Shown in pieces: positions 17,412 through 24,531 of a stretch of 64,000 bases of DNA. Below the pieces are notes generated by a model. That model was not told where the DNA came from and searched no databases. It saw nothing but the letters and a program-made list of their open reading frames with translations. Every line of letters begins with the position of its first letter. Position 1 is the stretch's first letter. A program made the position numbers and the translations under genes. The DNA comes from a bacterium (GTDB lineage: Bacteria > Desulfobacterota > JAPLJL01), in NCBI GenBank assembly GCA_028713675.1, contig JAQTNV010000009.1, positions 1 to 64,000 of the forward strand. The letters are read 5' to 3'.

Positions 17412-18395
17412 TTACTGTTTTGCCGCCGGCGGATTGATTTTTTCCTTGACCAGGGACTGGTTGATCCGGATTTCGGCCTTGTTCTTCAGGCGCTGCAGCC
17501 AGGCCTGGTAGGCTTTTTCCCGGGATTCCCGCCCCAGGGTTTCCCGGATATTCTCCCGGACCTGGGCCTCCGTCAGGGTTTTGCCTTCCCGGATTTCCTC
17601 CACCCGGAAAAGGTGATAGCCGTAAGGGCTTTTCACCACCGGGCTGATCTGGCCGGGAGGGAGGGAAAAAACCACCTGGTCAAATTCCGGGGGCATCACC
17701 CCCGCGCTGAAAAACCCGAGGTCGCCGCCCAGCTTCGCGTCCGGGGAAAGGGAAATCCGGCGGGCCAGCTTGGCGAAGTCCTCCCCCTTGATGAGATTCT
17801 CCCGGGCCTCCCGGGCTTCCTGCTCGGTCCGGACCACGATCTGCCGGGCCCGGACCTGGACCGGGATCTGGTACTGGCCGGAATTCCGCTCGTAATAGCG
17901 GGAAACGACAAAATCGGTAACCGGCGCGGCCGCGGTCGAGATCTCGATCAGCTTCTGAATGATCAGGTCGTCCCGGAGGCTCTGCCGCCACCGGCGGTAA
18001 TCGATGAAACGGGAAGCCAGGGTTTTCTCGAATTCACCCTGGGGATAGTCCTTCTTGATCTCCGCTTCCTTTTTTTCGAGCTCCTGGTCCGGGACCTTGA
18101 TCCCCTGGCTCTTGGCTTCCTGCAGAAGCACGCTGCGTTCGATCAGCTGGTTCAGGGCGTTGAATTTCAAGGTTTCCCAGGCGGAGGTCTCGATCGGGGC
18201 GAAGGAGGGCGAGTTCCCCAGGACCGGGCGGAGGGCCTCCTCCAGGTCCGCCAGGCTGATCTTCTCCCCGTTAACTGTCGCCACCGGCGGGGTCTGGTCG
18301 GTATTCTTCTCCCGGTGGCAGGCCGGGCCCGCCATCCCCAGGAGCAGGAGGAGGATTACGCCTCCCCGCCGGATCCCTGCCCGGGGCATTTTCAC
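17412..18395 (-). CDS. SurA-like peptidyl-prolyl isomerase, probable lipoprotein (2)
   Basis: 327 residues. A hydrophobic N-terminal segment ends in a cysteine (GMAGPACHRE), so it is probably a lipoprotein like PrsA, although the lipobox is not ideal. The chaperone domain starts with VATVNGEKISLADLEEAL. One parvulin domain spans about 195-290, with GGDLGFFSAG and the ending YGYHLFRVEEI. The GTG start overlaps the stop of the upstream foldase gene (GTGA). It probably works with its two neighbours on outer-membrane protein folding. Paralogues 1-3 differ enough that they are not recent duplicates. Confidence 0.86.
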   Translation of the reverse strand: MKMPRAGIRRGGVILLLLLGMAGPACHREKNTDQTPPVATVNGEKISLADLEEALRPVLGNSPSFAPIETSAWETLKFNALNQLIERSVLLQEAKSQGIKVPDQELEKKEAEIKKDYPQGEFEKTLASRFIDYRRWRQSLRDDLIIQKLIEISTAAAPVTDFVVSRYYERNSGQYQIPVQVRARQIVVRTEQEAREARENLIKGEDFAKLARRISLSPDAKLGGDLGFFSAGVMPPEFDQVVFSLPPGQISPVVKSPYGYHLFRVEEIREGKTLTEAQVRENIRETLGRESREKAYQAWLQRLKNKAEIRINQSLVKEKINPPAAKQ

Positions 18396-19435
18396 CGGGT
18401 CGCTCCCCCGGGAAAGCCGGCGGGGTTCATTCCGCCCGGCGGGTTGGGGGAACCCGGGGGATAGACCTGGAGTCCCATTTTTTCGGCCGTCTCCTTCAAA
18501 GCCCCGTTGGTAACCATCGACATCAGCACGGCGCTGTTGATGTTGACCTCGTGGGACCGGCGTAATTCCTCAATATAAGCGCGGTAGGCTTCCTGCCGGT
18601 TGCCGGGCCCCAGCCGGGTCATCAGCTGGTCCCGGACCTTGTCATAGGGAATAAGTTCCGGCGCCTTCCGTCCCAGCATCTTGATGATATGGAACCCCAT
18701 GGTCGACTCCACGATGCCGGAAACCTCCCCCTCCTTCTTCAGGGCGAAGGCCGCGTCCTCGAAGGCCGGGGGCAGGTGTCCCCGGGCGAAGTAACTCAGG
18801 TCTCCCCCGTGGGGGGCGGAGGTCTTGTCCTCCGAGATCTGGCGGGCCAGGTTGCGGAAATCCTCTCCCTGGCCGAGCCGCTTGAGGGCCGCCTCCGCCT
18901 TCTGCCGGGCCGCCAGCTTTTCCTCCGGCTTCATCTGGGGGTCGAGATTGAACATGATCTGGGCCACGTGGATCATTTCCGGGGCCGTGAATTCCTTTTT
19001 ATTGTTCTGGTAATAATTCTTGACCTTGTCCTCGGTCACCACCCGGTCCTTCAGGGTTTTTTCCAGGTATTTGTTGATCATCGCGTTTTCCCACACCAGC
19101 CGGATCTGGCGTTCCACCTGCGGGTCAAGCGGCTGGCCGGCGATCTCCTGCAGAATCAGTTTCCGGTTGATATAACTGTTCAGGAAGCTGCTCAGGCCCG
19201 GGAGGGTCTTGGCCGCCTGTGAACTCGCCTGGCCCAGCTGGGCAATCTGGTATTCAAATTCCTTCTGGGTGATTTTTTCGTCCCCGATCGAGGCCACCAC
19301 GTCCCCGCCCTGGGGCGGTTTGGTCAGGGCTTCGCGCTCCTGCCAGCAGGTGGTCTTCCCGGCCTTGCCCCGGCAACCCAGGGTCCCGGCCAGGATAATT
19401 AGAAAAAAGATTCCGATTGCCTTTTTCGCGGTCAT
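18392..19435 (-). CDS. Peptidyl-prolyl isomerase lipoprotein, PrsA/SurA type (3)
   Basis: 347 residues, first gene of the foldase operon, with a strong GGAGG site upstream of its ATG. The signal peptide ends at LAGTLGCRG, a probable lipidation cysteine. A SurA N-terminal domain (SIGDEKITQKEFEYQ) and a parvulin domain (about 155-255, GGDLSYFARG, MGFHIIKMLG) follow. The tail is rich in Pro and Gly (GSPNPPGGMNPAG), absent in the two paralogues. It is anchored in a membrane facing the periplasm and may take substrates directly from the Sec channel, as proposed for PpiD/PrsA proteins. Confidence 0.86.
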   Translation of the reverse strand: MTAKKAIGIFFLIILAGTLGCRGKAGKTTCWQEREALTKPPQGGDVVASIGDEKITQKEFEYQIAQLGQASSQAAKTLPGLSSFLNSYINRKLILQEIAGQPLDPQVERQIRLVWENAMINKYLEKTLKDRVVTEDKVKNYYQNNKKEFTAPEMIHVAQIMFNLDPQMKPEEKLAARQKAEAALKRLGQGEDFRNLARQISEDKTSAPHGGDLSYFARGHLPPAFEDAAFALKKEGEVSGIVESTMGFHIIKMLGRKAPELIPYDKVRDQLMTRLGPGNRQEAYRAYIEELRRSHEVNINSAVLMSMVTNGALKETAEKMGLQVYPPGSPNPPGGMNPAGFPGGATR

Positions 19436-19474
19436 ACCCCCTCCGTTCTGAAATGCTTCCCGTTTTCTTCCGTT

Positions 19475-20332
19475 TTACTTCTTCCCTGTTCCAATCGGCC
19501 TCCCGGCCGCTTGCGTCTTGATTCTGCGTGCAGACCCGGGCTTCGACTTTCTCGACATCTGGTTCTGCTTGATCTTCTCCGCCTCGCGCAGCTCCTCCCG
19601 GGTGTTAATGCCCAGCACCGCGCGGTGATCCCCGGCCCGGAAAGCCGAGGCGGGGCGGCCCCATCCGGCGGCCAGCCCGACAATATCGGTCAGATAGTAT
19701 TCCCCCTTCTTCGGATTTTTCTTCACCGCCGAAAGCAGCGTGAAGAGAAAACCCCGGTCGGCCGCGTAGATCCCGGTGTTGATTTCCCGGATCTCCCGGG
19801 TTTTCGCGTCGGCGTCGAGGGCTTCCACGATCCGCGCGATCCTCCCGGTCCGGTCCCGGAGGATCCGGCCGTAATTCATCGGATCGGGCACCCGGGTGGT
19901 CAGGACCGAAAGCCCCGCCCTCCGCCGGAGATGGGAACCCATGAACCTCGAAAGGAGCGGGGCCTGGATCAGGGGGACATCCCCGCAAAGAATCAGGACC
20001 GGGCCGCGGAAACCCGCGAGGATCGGTTTGGCCTTTCCGACCGCGTGGGCGGTCCCGAGCTGGGGAGACTGCCGGACCGTCCGGAGGCCGGGAAAGCCGG
20101 AGAGGGCCGCCCTGACGGCCTCGGCCTGGTGCCCGACCACGGCCACAATCGGGTTTACCCCCAGCTTAACCAGCGCCTGGACCGGGTACTCGATCATCGG
20201 CAGTCCGCCGAGCCGGTGCAGGACCTTGGCCCGGGACGATTTCATCCGGGTTCCCTTGCCGGCGGCCAGGACGATGCCCGCCCATTGTTCCCGGGACGAA
20301 TTACCCCTGGGGGATGTGATTTTGCCCGTCAC
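19475..20332 (-). CDS. GlmU-like N-acetylglucosamine-1-phosphate uridylyltransferase domain only
   Basis: 285 residues. The nucleotidyltransferase motif LAAGKGTRMKSSRAKVLH (residues 22-39), VRQSPQLGTAHAV, CGDVPL, NYGRI and YYLTDIV are exactly those of the GlmU N-terminal domain, which makes UDP-GlcNAc. The left-handed beta-helix acetyltransferase domain (about 200 residues) is missing; a short basic tail (RKSKPGSARRIKTQ) takes its place. Either a separate acetyltransferase supplies GlcNAc-1-P or this is a paralogue for another sugar nucleotide. GTG start. It lies upstream of the foldase genes. Confidence 0.85.
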   Translation of the reverse strand: MTGKITSPRGNSSREQWAGIVLAAGKGTRMKSSRAKVLHRLGGLPMIEYPVQALVKLGVNPIVAVVGHQAEAVRAALSGFPGLRTVRQSPQLGTAHAVGKAKPILAGFRGPVLILCGDVPLIQAPLLSRFMGSHLRRRAGLSVLTTRVPDPMNYGRILRDRTGRIARIVEALDADAKTREIREINTGIYAADRGFLFTLLSAVKKNPKKGEYYLTDIVGLAAGWGRPASAFRAGDHRAVLGINTREELREAEKIKQNQMSRKSKPGSARRIKTQAAGRPIGTGKK

Positions 20333-20702
20333 TATTCTTCCCTTGGCCTGATCAAGGCATAATTATAAGCTATCTCAGGATGGAAGGTTAAGCTTGAATT
20401 GGTCATGGGCATAGTAAACGCAACTTAGTTATGCAACTTAGATCAAAGCTGAAAAAAAATGGTTCACTCCCTAAAGAACAGTCCATTGTGTTCTTAGGGT
20501 CTATTGTGTCCATAGTGTCTTACAAAACAGTCCATTGAGTTCATAATGTCCATTGGGTTTTTAGCGTCAAAATAAAGATTTAATACTTCGACACAATAGA
20601 CTCGATAGACTCAACAGACACAGCAGACAAATTTAGGCACAAAGAACACCACGACACGATAGACCTATTTGACTCTATCGACACAATGGACACAATGACA
20701 CT
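20333..20702. repeat. Intergenic 9-base word repeats
   Basis: No gene. From about 20480 to 20702 the DNA is built of degenerate 9-base words, GTCCATTGT/GTCCATAGT and then their complement family GACACAATG/GACACTATG/GACACTAAG. The run passes into the first codons of rlmN. A promoter-like TATAAT on the minus strand near 20360 probably serves the GlmU-like gene. Confidence 0.85.
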
Positions 20703-21743
20703 ATGGACACTAAGGACACAACAGACCTTATCTCTCTGAACCGGGAGGAACTCCGGAAGCTGTTTGCCGAGCTGGAGGAGCCCGCTTTCCGCGCGGATCA
20801 GCTTTTCGAGTGGGTCCACCGGAAACATATCCGGGACTTCTCGGCAATGACCAATCTTTCGCTCTCCCTGCGGGAGCGCCTGGCGGCCGGGTACCGGGTG
20901 TCCCCGCTCGAGATCCGGCGCGCCCTGGAGGCCCCGGACGGCACCCGCAAGTATGTCTTCGTCCTGGCCGATGAGGAAACGATCGAGGCGGTTTTCCTCC
21001 CCGAGCCGGATTACTTTTCCCTCTGCGTCTCCTCCCAGGCCGGCTGCCCGCTGGCCTGCGCCTTCTGCGCCACCGGCGGGCGGGGTTTCCGCCGCAACCT
21101 GACCGCCGCCGAAATCCTCGGCCAGATCCACCTGATCCTCGCCGAGCGCGCCGCCGCCGACCGCCTCGGCAATGTCCTCTTCATGGGCATGGGGGAGCCC
21201 CTCTTGAACGTTTCCGAGCTTCGCCGGGTCCTTTCCCTGCTCTCCGATCCCCGGGGCCTGGCCCTTTCCCCCCGGAAAATCGTGGTTTCGACCTCCGGGG
21301 TCGTCCCCGAGCTCCTGGCCCTGGCGGAGGAAACCAATGTCCGTTTCGCCATCTCCCTGAACGCCCCCAACCCGGCGATCCGGAAAAAGCTCATGCCGGG
21401 GGCGGAGACCAAGTATCCCCTCCCCGCCCTGATCCAGGCCCTCCGGAAATTCCCCCGCAATTATCCCGGGAGGCTGATGATCGAGTACGTTCTGGTCCGG
21501 GGCGTGAACGATTCCGAGGCCAGCGCCGCGGAGCTCGAGAAATTACTCCGGGGCATCAAGGCCCGCGTGAACCTGATCGCCCACAATCCCTTCCCCGGGT
21601 CGGGGCTCACCGCCCCGGAAAAATCCCGGGTCCTGCGCTTTCAGGAGGTTTTAATCTCGGCGGGGAGAAACGTCTTCATCCGGGAGCCCCGCGGGGCGGA
21701 GATCCAGGCCGCCTGCGGCCAGCTCGCCGCGGTCTTAAAATAA
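20703..21743 (+). CDS. rlmN: Dual-specificity rRNA/tRNA methyltransferase
   Basis: 346 residues; methylates C2 of A2503 in 23S rRNA and A37 in some tRNAs. The radical SAM cluster ligands are Cys115, Cys119 and Cys122 (CPLACAFCATG). The methyl-carrying Cys338 near the C terminus is in QAACGQL. MGMGEPLLN and LNAPNPAIRKKLMP are further family motifs. The first residues (MDTKDTTD) are encoded by the 9-base repeat run that fills the upstream gap, and no Shine-Dalgarno is visible, so the original start has been overlaid by repeat or lies at the edge of it. Confidence 0.96.
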   Translation: MDTKDTTDLISLNREELRKLFAELEEPAFRADQLFEWVHRKHIRDFSAMTNLSLSLRERLAAGYRVSPLEIRRALEAPDGTRKYVFVLADEETIEAVFLPEPDYFSLCVSSQAGCPLACAFCATGGRGFRRNLTAAEILGQIHLILAERAAADRLGNVLFMGMGEPLLNVSELRRVLSLLSDPRGLALSPRKIVVSTSGVVPELLALAEETNVRFAISLNAPNPAIRKKLMPGAETKYPLPALIQALRKFPRNYPGRLMIEYVLVRGVNDSEASAAELEKLLRGIKARVNLIAHNPFPGSGLTAPEKSRVLRFQEVLISAGRNVFIREPRGAEIQAACGQLAAVLK

Positions 21744-21752
21744 AGACCGCAG

Positions 21753-21782
21753 TAAGCACTAAGCAGTAGGCAGTAAGCAGCA
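21753..21782. repeat. CAGTAAG-type heptamer repeat
   Basis: Four degenerate 7-base units (CAGTAAG, CACTAAG, CAGTAGG, CAGTAAG) lie in the short gap after rlmN. The complementary form TGCTTACTGCCTACTG occurs near 22255-22280 and in several other gaps. Confidence 0.8.
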
Positions 21783-21786
21783 AGAA

Positions 21787-22173
21787 CTAAGAAGAAACGA
21801 ACTTGTCCGATTTTTCAATCATGCCAAAAAGCATCCGGTTAATCTCGTCATAGCCATCCACAAAATAATCATATTTGTCCTTGGGCAGATAACCGCAATC
21901 GAGAGAAAAATCCAGCCACACTTCGGATTCTCCGGCTTCCCCGGCCGCATCTATCAGCTTGGCAACGAACATTTTAGGATATTTTCTTTTCTTCCAGCTC
22001 TCGGCTAAATTGGCGGGGATACTTCTTGAAGATCTCCGAATTTGATTAACAAGGGAATGTCTTTCTTCCCTGGGAAATTTCTTGGTTGCTTTAAATATCT
22101 CCATCGCTAACCTGTAAGACAATTGAAATACTTTTAGGTCTTTATAGCCTCCATATTTTTTCCTCTCTTCCAT
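21787..22173 (-). CDS. Four-helix-bundle protein (23S rRNA intervening-sequence protein family)
   Basis: 128 residues. The pattern YKDLKVFQLSYRLAMEIF...FPREERHSLVNQIRRSSRSIPANLAES is diagnostic of the S23/IVP four-helix-bundle family, first described from intervening sequences in 23S rRNA genes. Here it is far from any rRNA gene, as is usual for free-standing copies. The function is unknown. Codon use is AT-richer than in neighbouring genes (AAA, GAT and TTT are frequent), which suggests lateral acquisition. It sits between heptamer repeats. Confidence 0.92.
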   Translation of the reverse strand: MEERKKYGGYKDLKVFQLSYRLAMEIFKATKKFPREERHSLVNQIRRSSRSIPANLAESWKKRKYPKMFVAKLIDAAGEAGESEVWLDFSLDCGYLPKDKYDYFVDGYDEINRMLFGMIEKSDKFVSS

Positions 22174-22261
22174 TATCTTCCTCTTTTTCTCTTTCCCCCC
22201 TCCGTTTTCTGTTTTTTCTTATTACTTACGGTTTTTTGTTTTCTTTTTCTCTGCTTACTGC

Positions 22262-23638
22262 CTACTGCTTACTGCCTACTTCTTTGCCAATCCCGTCCTG
22301 CAGGATCCCCGCCACGGGGATGAATTCCCGGATGGAATGGCACAGCAGCGTGGGCTTTTCCTTCCCCAGATCCGCGGCCGGGTAGTAGCCGGTGGGAATC
22401 CCCACGGTTTCCATCCCGGCGGCCCGGCCGGCGGTGATATCGAGCGGGGAATCTCCCAGGTAGGCGATCCCGGCCGGCGGCAATCCCAGCCGGCGGGCGA
22501 TTTCGAGCAGGGTGTCGGGCGCCGGCTTGGGGGGAAAACCCTCCCCCGCCCCCACGATCTCCCGGAAATATTTCGCCAGGCCCAGATGTTCAAGAATCTC
22601 CCGGGCCATGGGGCCGTTTTTATTGGTGGCCACCGCCAGGGGGAGCCCGAGCGCGGAGAGGGCCTCCAGGGTCTCCTCCACCCCGGGAAGGATCCGGGTT
22701 CCGTCGGCGAAGGTCCGGCGGTAATGTTCCCGGAAAATCTGCACCGCCCGGGCCACGTCGGGGGGATCCACCAGCTGGGAGAGGCTTTCCTCCAGGGTCG
22801 ATCCCACCACGTTGCGCTTTCCCTCCAGGAGCTTGAGATCGTATCCCAGGGTCTGGAAGGTGTGGCGAAAGCTCCGGAAAATCGGCTCGAAAGAATCCAG
22901 CAGGGTTCCGTCCAGGTCAAAAATCACCCCCTGGAGCCGGAGCCGGAAAACCCGGAGGATATCGGAAAAACCCCGGAAGAAAAAGGTCCGCAGGCCCTCC
23001 TGCAGGCAATGGTGGTAAAGGCTCCGCTTGGCGAAAACCAGGTCCGCCTCCGGGACCGCGCAGCGGTCCGAAATCCCGTCCCCGACGTAGACGATGCGGT
23101 CGAACCGGTCCCGGAACTTCCGGACCAGTTCCTGCTTGCAGCAGCCGCAATCCGGGCACTCCGCCGAAGCGAAGGGAAAATCCGCTTTCAGGGCCGGGCC
23201 GGGCTCGAAAAGGATTTCATTGGCAAAATATTCCACCCCCCGGATCCCGAGCTCCTCCAGGAACAGGCGGATGTACAGGCCGAAACCGTCGCTCGCGATC
23301 TTCACCGCCATCCCATCCTGCTGGCAGAAAGCGACGAAGGCCGCGAAATCGGGATCCATCTCCCCGAGTTCCCGGGCCACCCGCCGGTAATCGGCTTCGA
23401 TCCCGGAAAGCCGGTCGATCATCCTCCGGTAGGCCTCGCGCGAGCCGATTTTGCCGTCGACAAAATCCTGGTCCAGCTCGCTCCAGCGGCCGCCGCTGAA
23501 ATGGGAAAGCAGGTTGAAGCCCACGTCTTTGCGGGAGACGGTGCCGTCGAAATCGCAGACGATCAGGGTCCGGGGCGGGCCGGTCATTCCGGCTCCCGGA
23601 CCCAATCGGGGAGAAACTGGGTCTGGTGATTTTTTCAT
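22262..23638 (-). CDS. Two-domain HAD phosphatase (MtnX-like plus Gph-like fusion)
   Basis: 458 residues carrying two complete HAD cores. Domain 1 (about 20-225) begins VCDFDGTVSRKD and has ECPDCGCCKQEL and GDGISDRCAV; it resembles MtnX/PHOSPHO2-type phosphatases. Domain 2 (about 235-445) begins IFDLDGTLLDSF, with KPAPDTLLEI and LGDSPLDITAGRAAG, and resembles phosphoglycolate phosphatase. Both catalytic Asp pairs are intact, so two activities on one chain are expected. An internal ATG 17 codons in is an alternative start. It is divergent from the tRNA-Sec gene, with which it shares a 47-base promoter region. Confidence 0.88.
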   Translation of the reverse strand: MKKSPDPVSPRLGPGAGMTGPPRTLIVCDFDGTVSRKDVGFNLLSHFSGGRWSELDQDFVDGKIGSREAYRRMIDRLSGIEADYRRVARELGEMDPDFAAFVAFCQQDGMAVKIASDGFGLYIRLFLEELGIRGVEYFANEILFEPGPALKADFPFASAECPDCGCCKQELVRKFRDRFDRIVYVGDGISDRCAVPEADLVFAKRSLYHHCLQEGLRTFFFRGFSDILRVFRLRLQGVIFDLDGTLLDSFEPIFRSFRHTFQTLGYDLKLLEGKRNVVGSTLEESLSQLVDPPDVARAVQIFREHYRRTFADGTRILPGVEETLEALSALGLPLAVATNKNGPMAREILEHLGLAKYFREIVGAGEGFPPKPAPDTLLEIARRLGLPPAGIAYLGDSPLDITAGRAAGMETVGIPTGYYPAADLGKEKPTLLCHSIREFIPVAGILQDGIGKEVGSKQ

Positions 23639-23660
23639 TTGCTTCTGCCTTGCGGGGAAT

Positions 23661-23666
23661 TATAAT
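23661..23666. promoter_or_regulatory. Palindromic -10 box between tRNA-Sec and the HAD fusion gene
   Basis: AATTATAATT is its own reverse complement, so TATAAT reads on both strands midway between the two divergent genes. The -35 regions are not clear on either side. Confidence 0.45.
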
Positions 23667-23684
23667 TTTTCCGGATGAAAATGG

Positions 23685-23780
23685 GGAAGTGGCTCGGCGC
23701 CTGGTGGGCCGCCCGGACTTCAAATCCGGTGGTCCCGTCTTTGGCGGGATGGTGGGTTCGATTCCCATCCACTTCCGCCA
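23685..23780 (+). tRNA. selC: tRNA-Sec (anticodon UCA)
   Basis: 96 nt including an encoded CCA end. The acceptor stem is 8 bp (GGAAGTGG/CCACTTCC), one longer than in normal tRNAs, with a discriminator G. The anticodon arm CCGGACTTCAAATCCGG shows a UCA anticodon in a CUUCAAA loop. There is a long variable arm (TGGTCCCGTCTTTGGCGGGA) and a GGTTCGATTCC T-arm. All are hallmarks of selenocysteine tRNA, so the genome should encode SelA, SelB and SelD and use UGA for Sec. No selenoprotein is evident in this window. Confidence 0.95.
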
Positions 23781-23794
23781 TTATATTTTTTTCC

Positions 23795-23831
23795 CTGTTC
23801 CCGGATTTTCCTGATCTGTTCGGTCTTGGGT
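23795..23831. repeat. 37-bp repeat downstream of tRNA-Sec
   Basis: It starts CTGTTCCCGGATTTTCC and is identical to 30834-30870, which lies just past the duplicated 3' end of tRNA-Ser. Both copies therefore lie downstream of tRNA 3' ends in the same orientation. Confidence 0.9.
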
Positions 23832-23883
23832 TTGCGGTTTTCTGATTCCTGATACCTGCGACCTGTTATCTGCTACCTGATAC

Positions 23884-23908
23884 TGACGCAGGCTGAAGCC
23901 TGCGGCTA
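23884..23908. repeat. CGCAGGCT hairpin repeat
   Basis: GACGCAGGCTGAAGCCTGCGGC forms a perfect 8-bp stem. A near-identical copy with the same CTACCTGATACTG lead-in occurs near 55958-55995. Located just past the stop of pgsA, it may act as a 3'-end structure. Confidence 0.7.
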
Positions 23909-23913
23909 CCCTG

Positions 23914-24525
23914 CTAATTGCCGTCTCGATTCCTCCTGGCTTTTTCTTCCCGGAAAAACTGGTAAAAGTAATCGCAGCCGGAAAGCAGCGTCAGCGCCAG
24001 GGCCATCCAGAGAAAAGCCATTCCGATCGAATACCAGTCTACGGAGAAATAAGGGTAATAGAGAAAAATCAGCCCCGTGGCGATGGACTGGAGCGTGGCT
24101 TTCATTTTTCCCATCTTGGTGGCCTCGATGAACATTCCCTCCGCCGCCGCGAAGCCCCGCAGGCTCGTCACCGCCAGTTCCCGGATGAAAAAAAGCGACA
24201 CCGCCCAGGCAGGGACACCGCGGTGGAGCGGAATCAGCATGATCAGCGCGACCAGGATGACCAGCTTGTCCGCCATCGGGTCGAAAAGCACTCCCATCCG
24301 GGTGACCATTTTCCACTTCCGGGCCAGGTAGCCGTCCAGGACATCGGAAATGGCGGCCAGCAGGATGGTCAGACCGCCGAAAAAGGAAAGGAGCCGGTTG
24401 GCGAAGGTCGGCTCCGGGCCTGAGATCCCCAGGCCGATCCCGATGATGACGGGAACAAAAATAAACCTTAACAGGGTGAGAAAATTGGGGAGGGTGTAAA
24501 GCTTCTCCCGGGGCGGGTGACTCAT
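23914..24525 (-). CDS. pgsA: CDP-diacylglycerol-glycerol-3-phosphate 3-phosphatidyltransferase
   Basis: 203 residues; makes phosphatidylglycerophosphate, the precursor of phosphatidylglycerol and cardiolipin, in the inner membrane. The CDP-alcohol phosphotransferase motif is complete: DVLDGYLARKW followed by GVLFDPMADK (pattern DGxxAR, then GxxxDxxxD). About five hydrophobic segments are present. The ATG lies only 6 bases after the stop of the TPR/AIM24-like gene, so the two belong to one transcript. Confidence 0.95.
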   Translation of the reverse strand: MSHPPREKLYTLPNFLTLLRFIFVPVIIGIGLGISGPEPTFANRLLSFFGGLTILLAAISDVLDGYLARKWKMVTRMGVLFDPMADKLVILVALIMLIPLHRGVPAWAVSLFFIRELAVTSLRGFAAAEGMFIEATKMGKMKATLQSIATGLIFLYYPYFSVDWYSIGMAFLWMALALTLLSGCDYFYQFFREEKARRNRDGN

Positions 24526-24531
24526 TATCGG

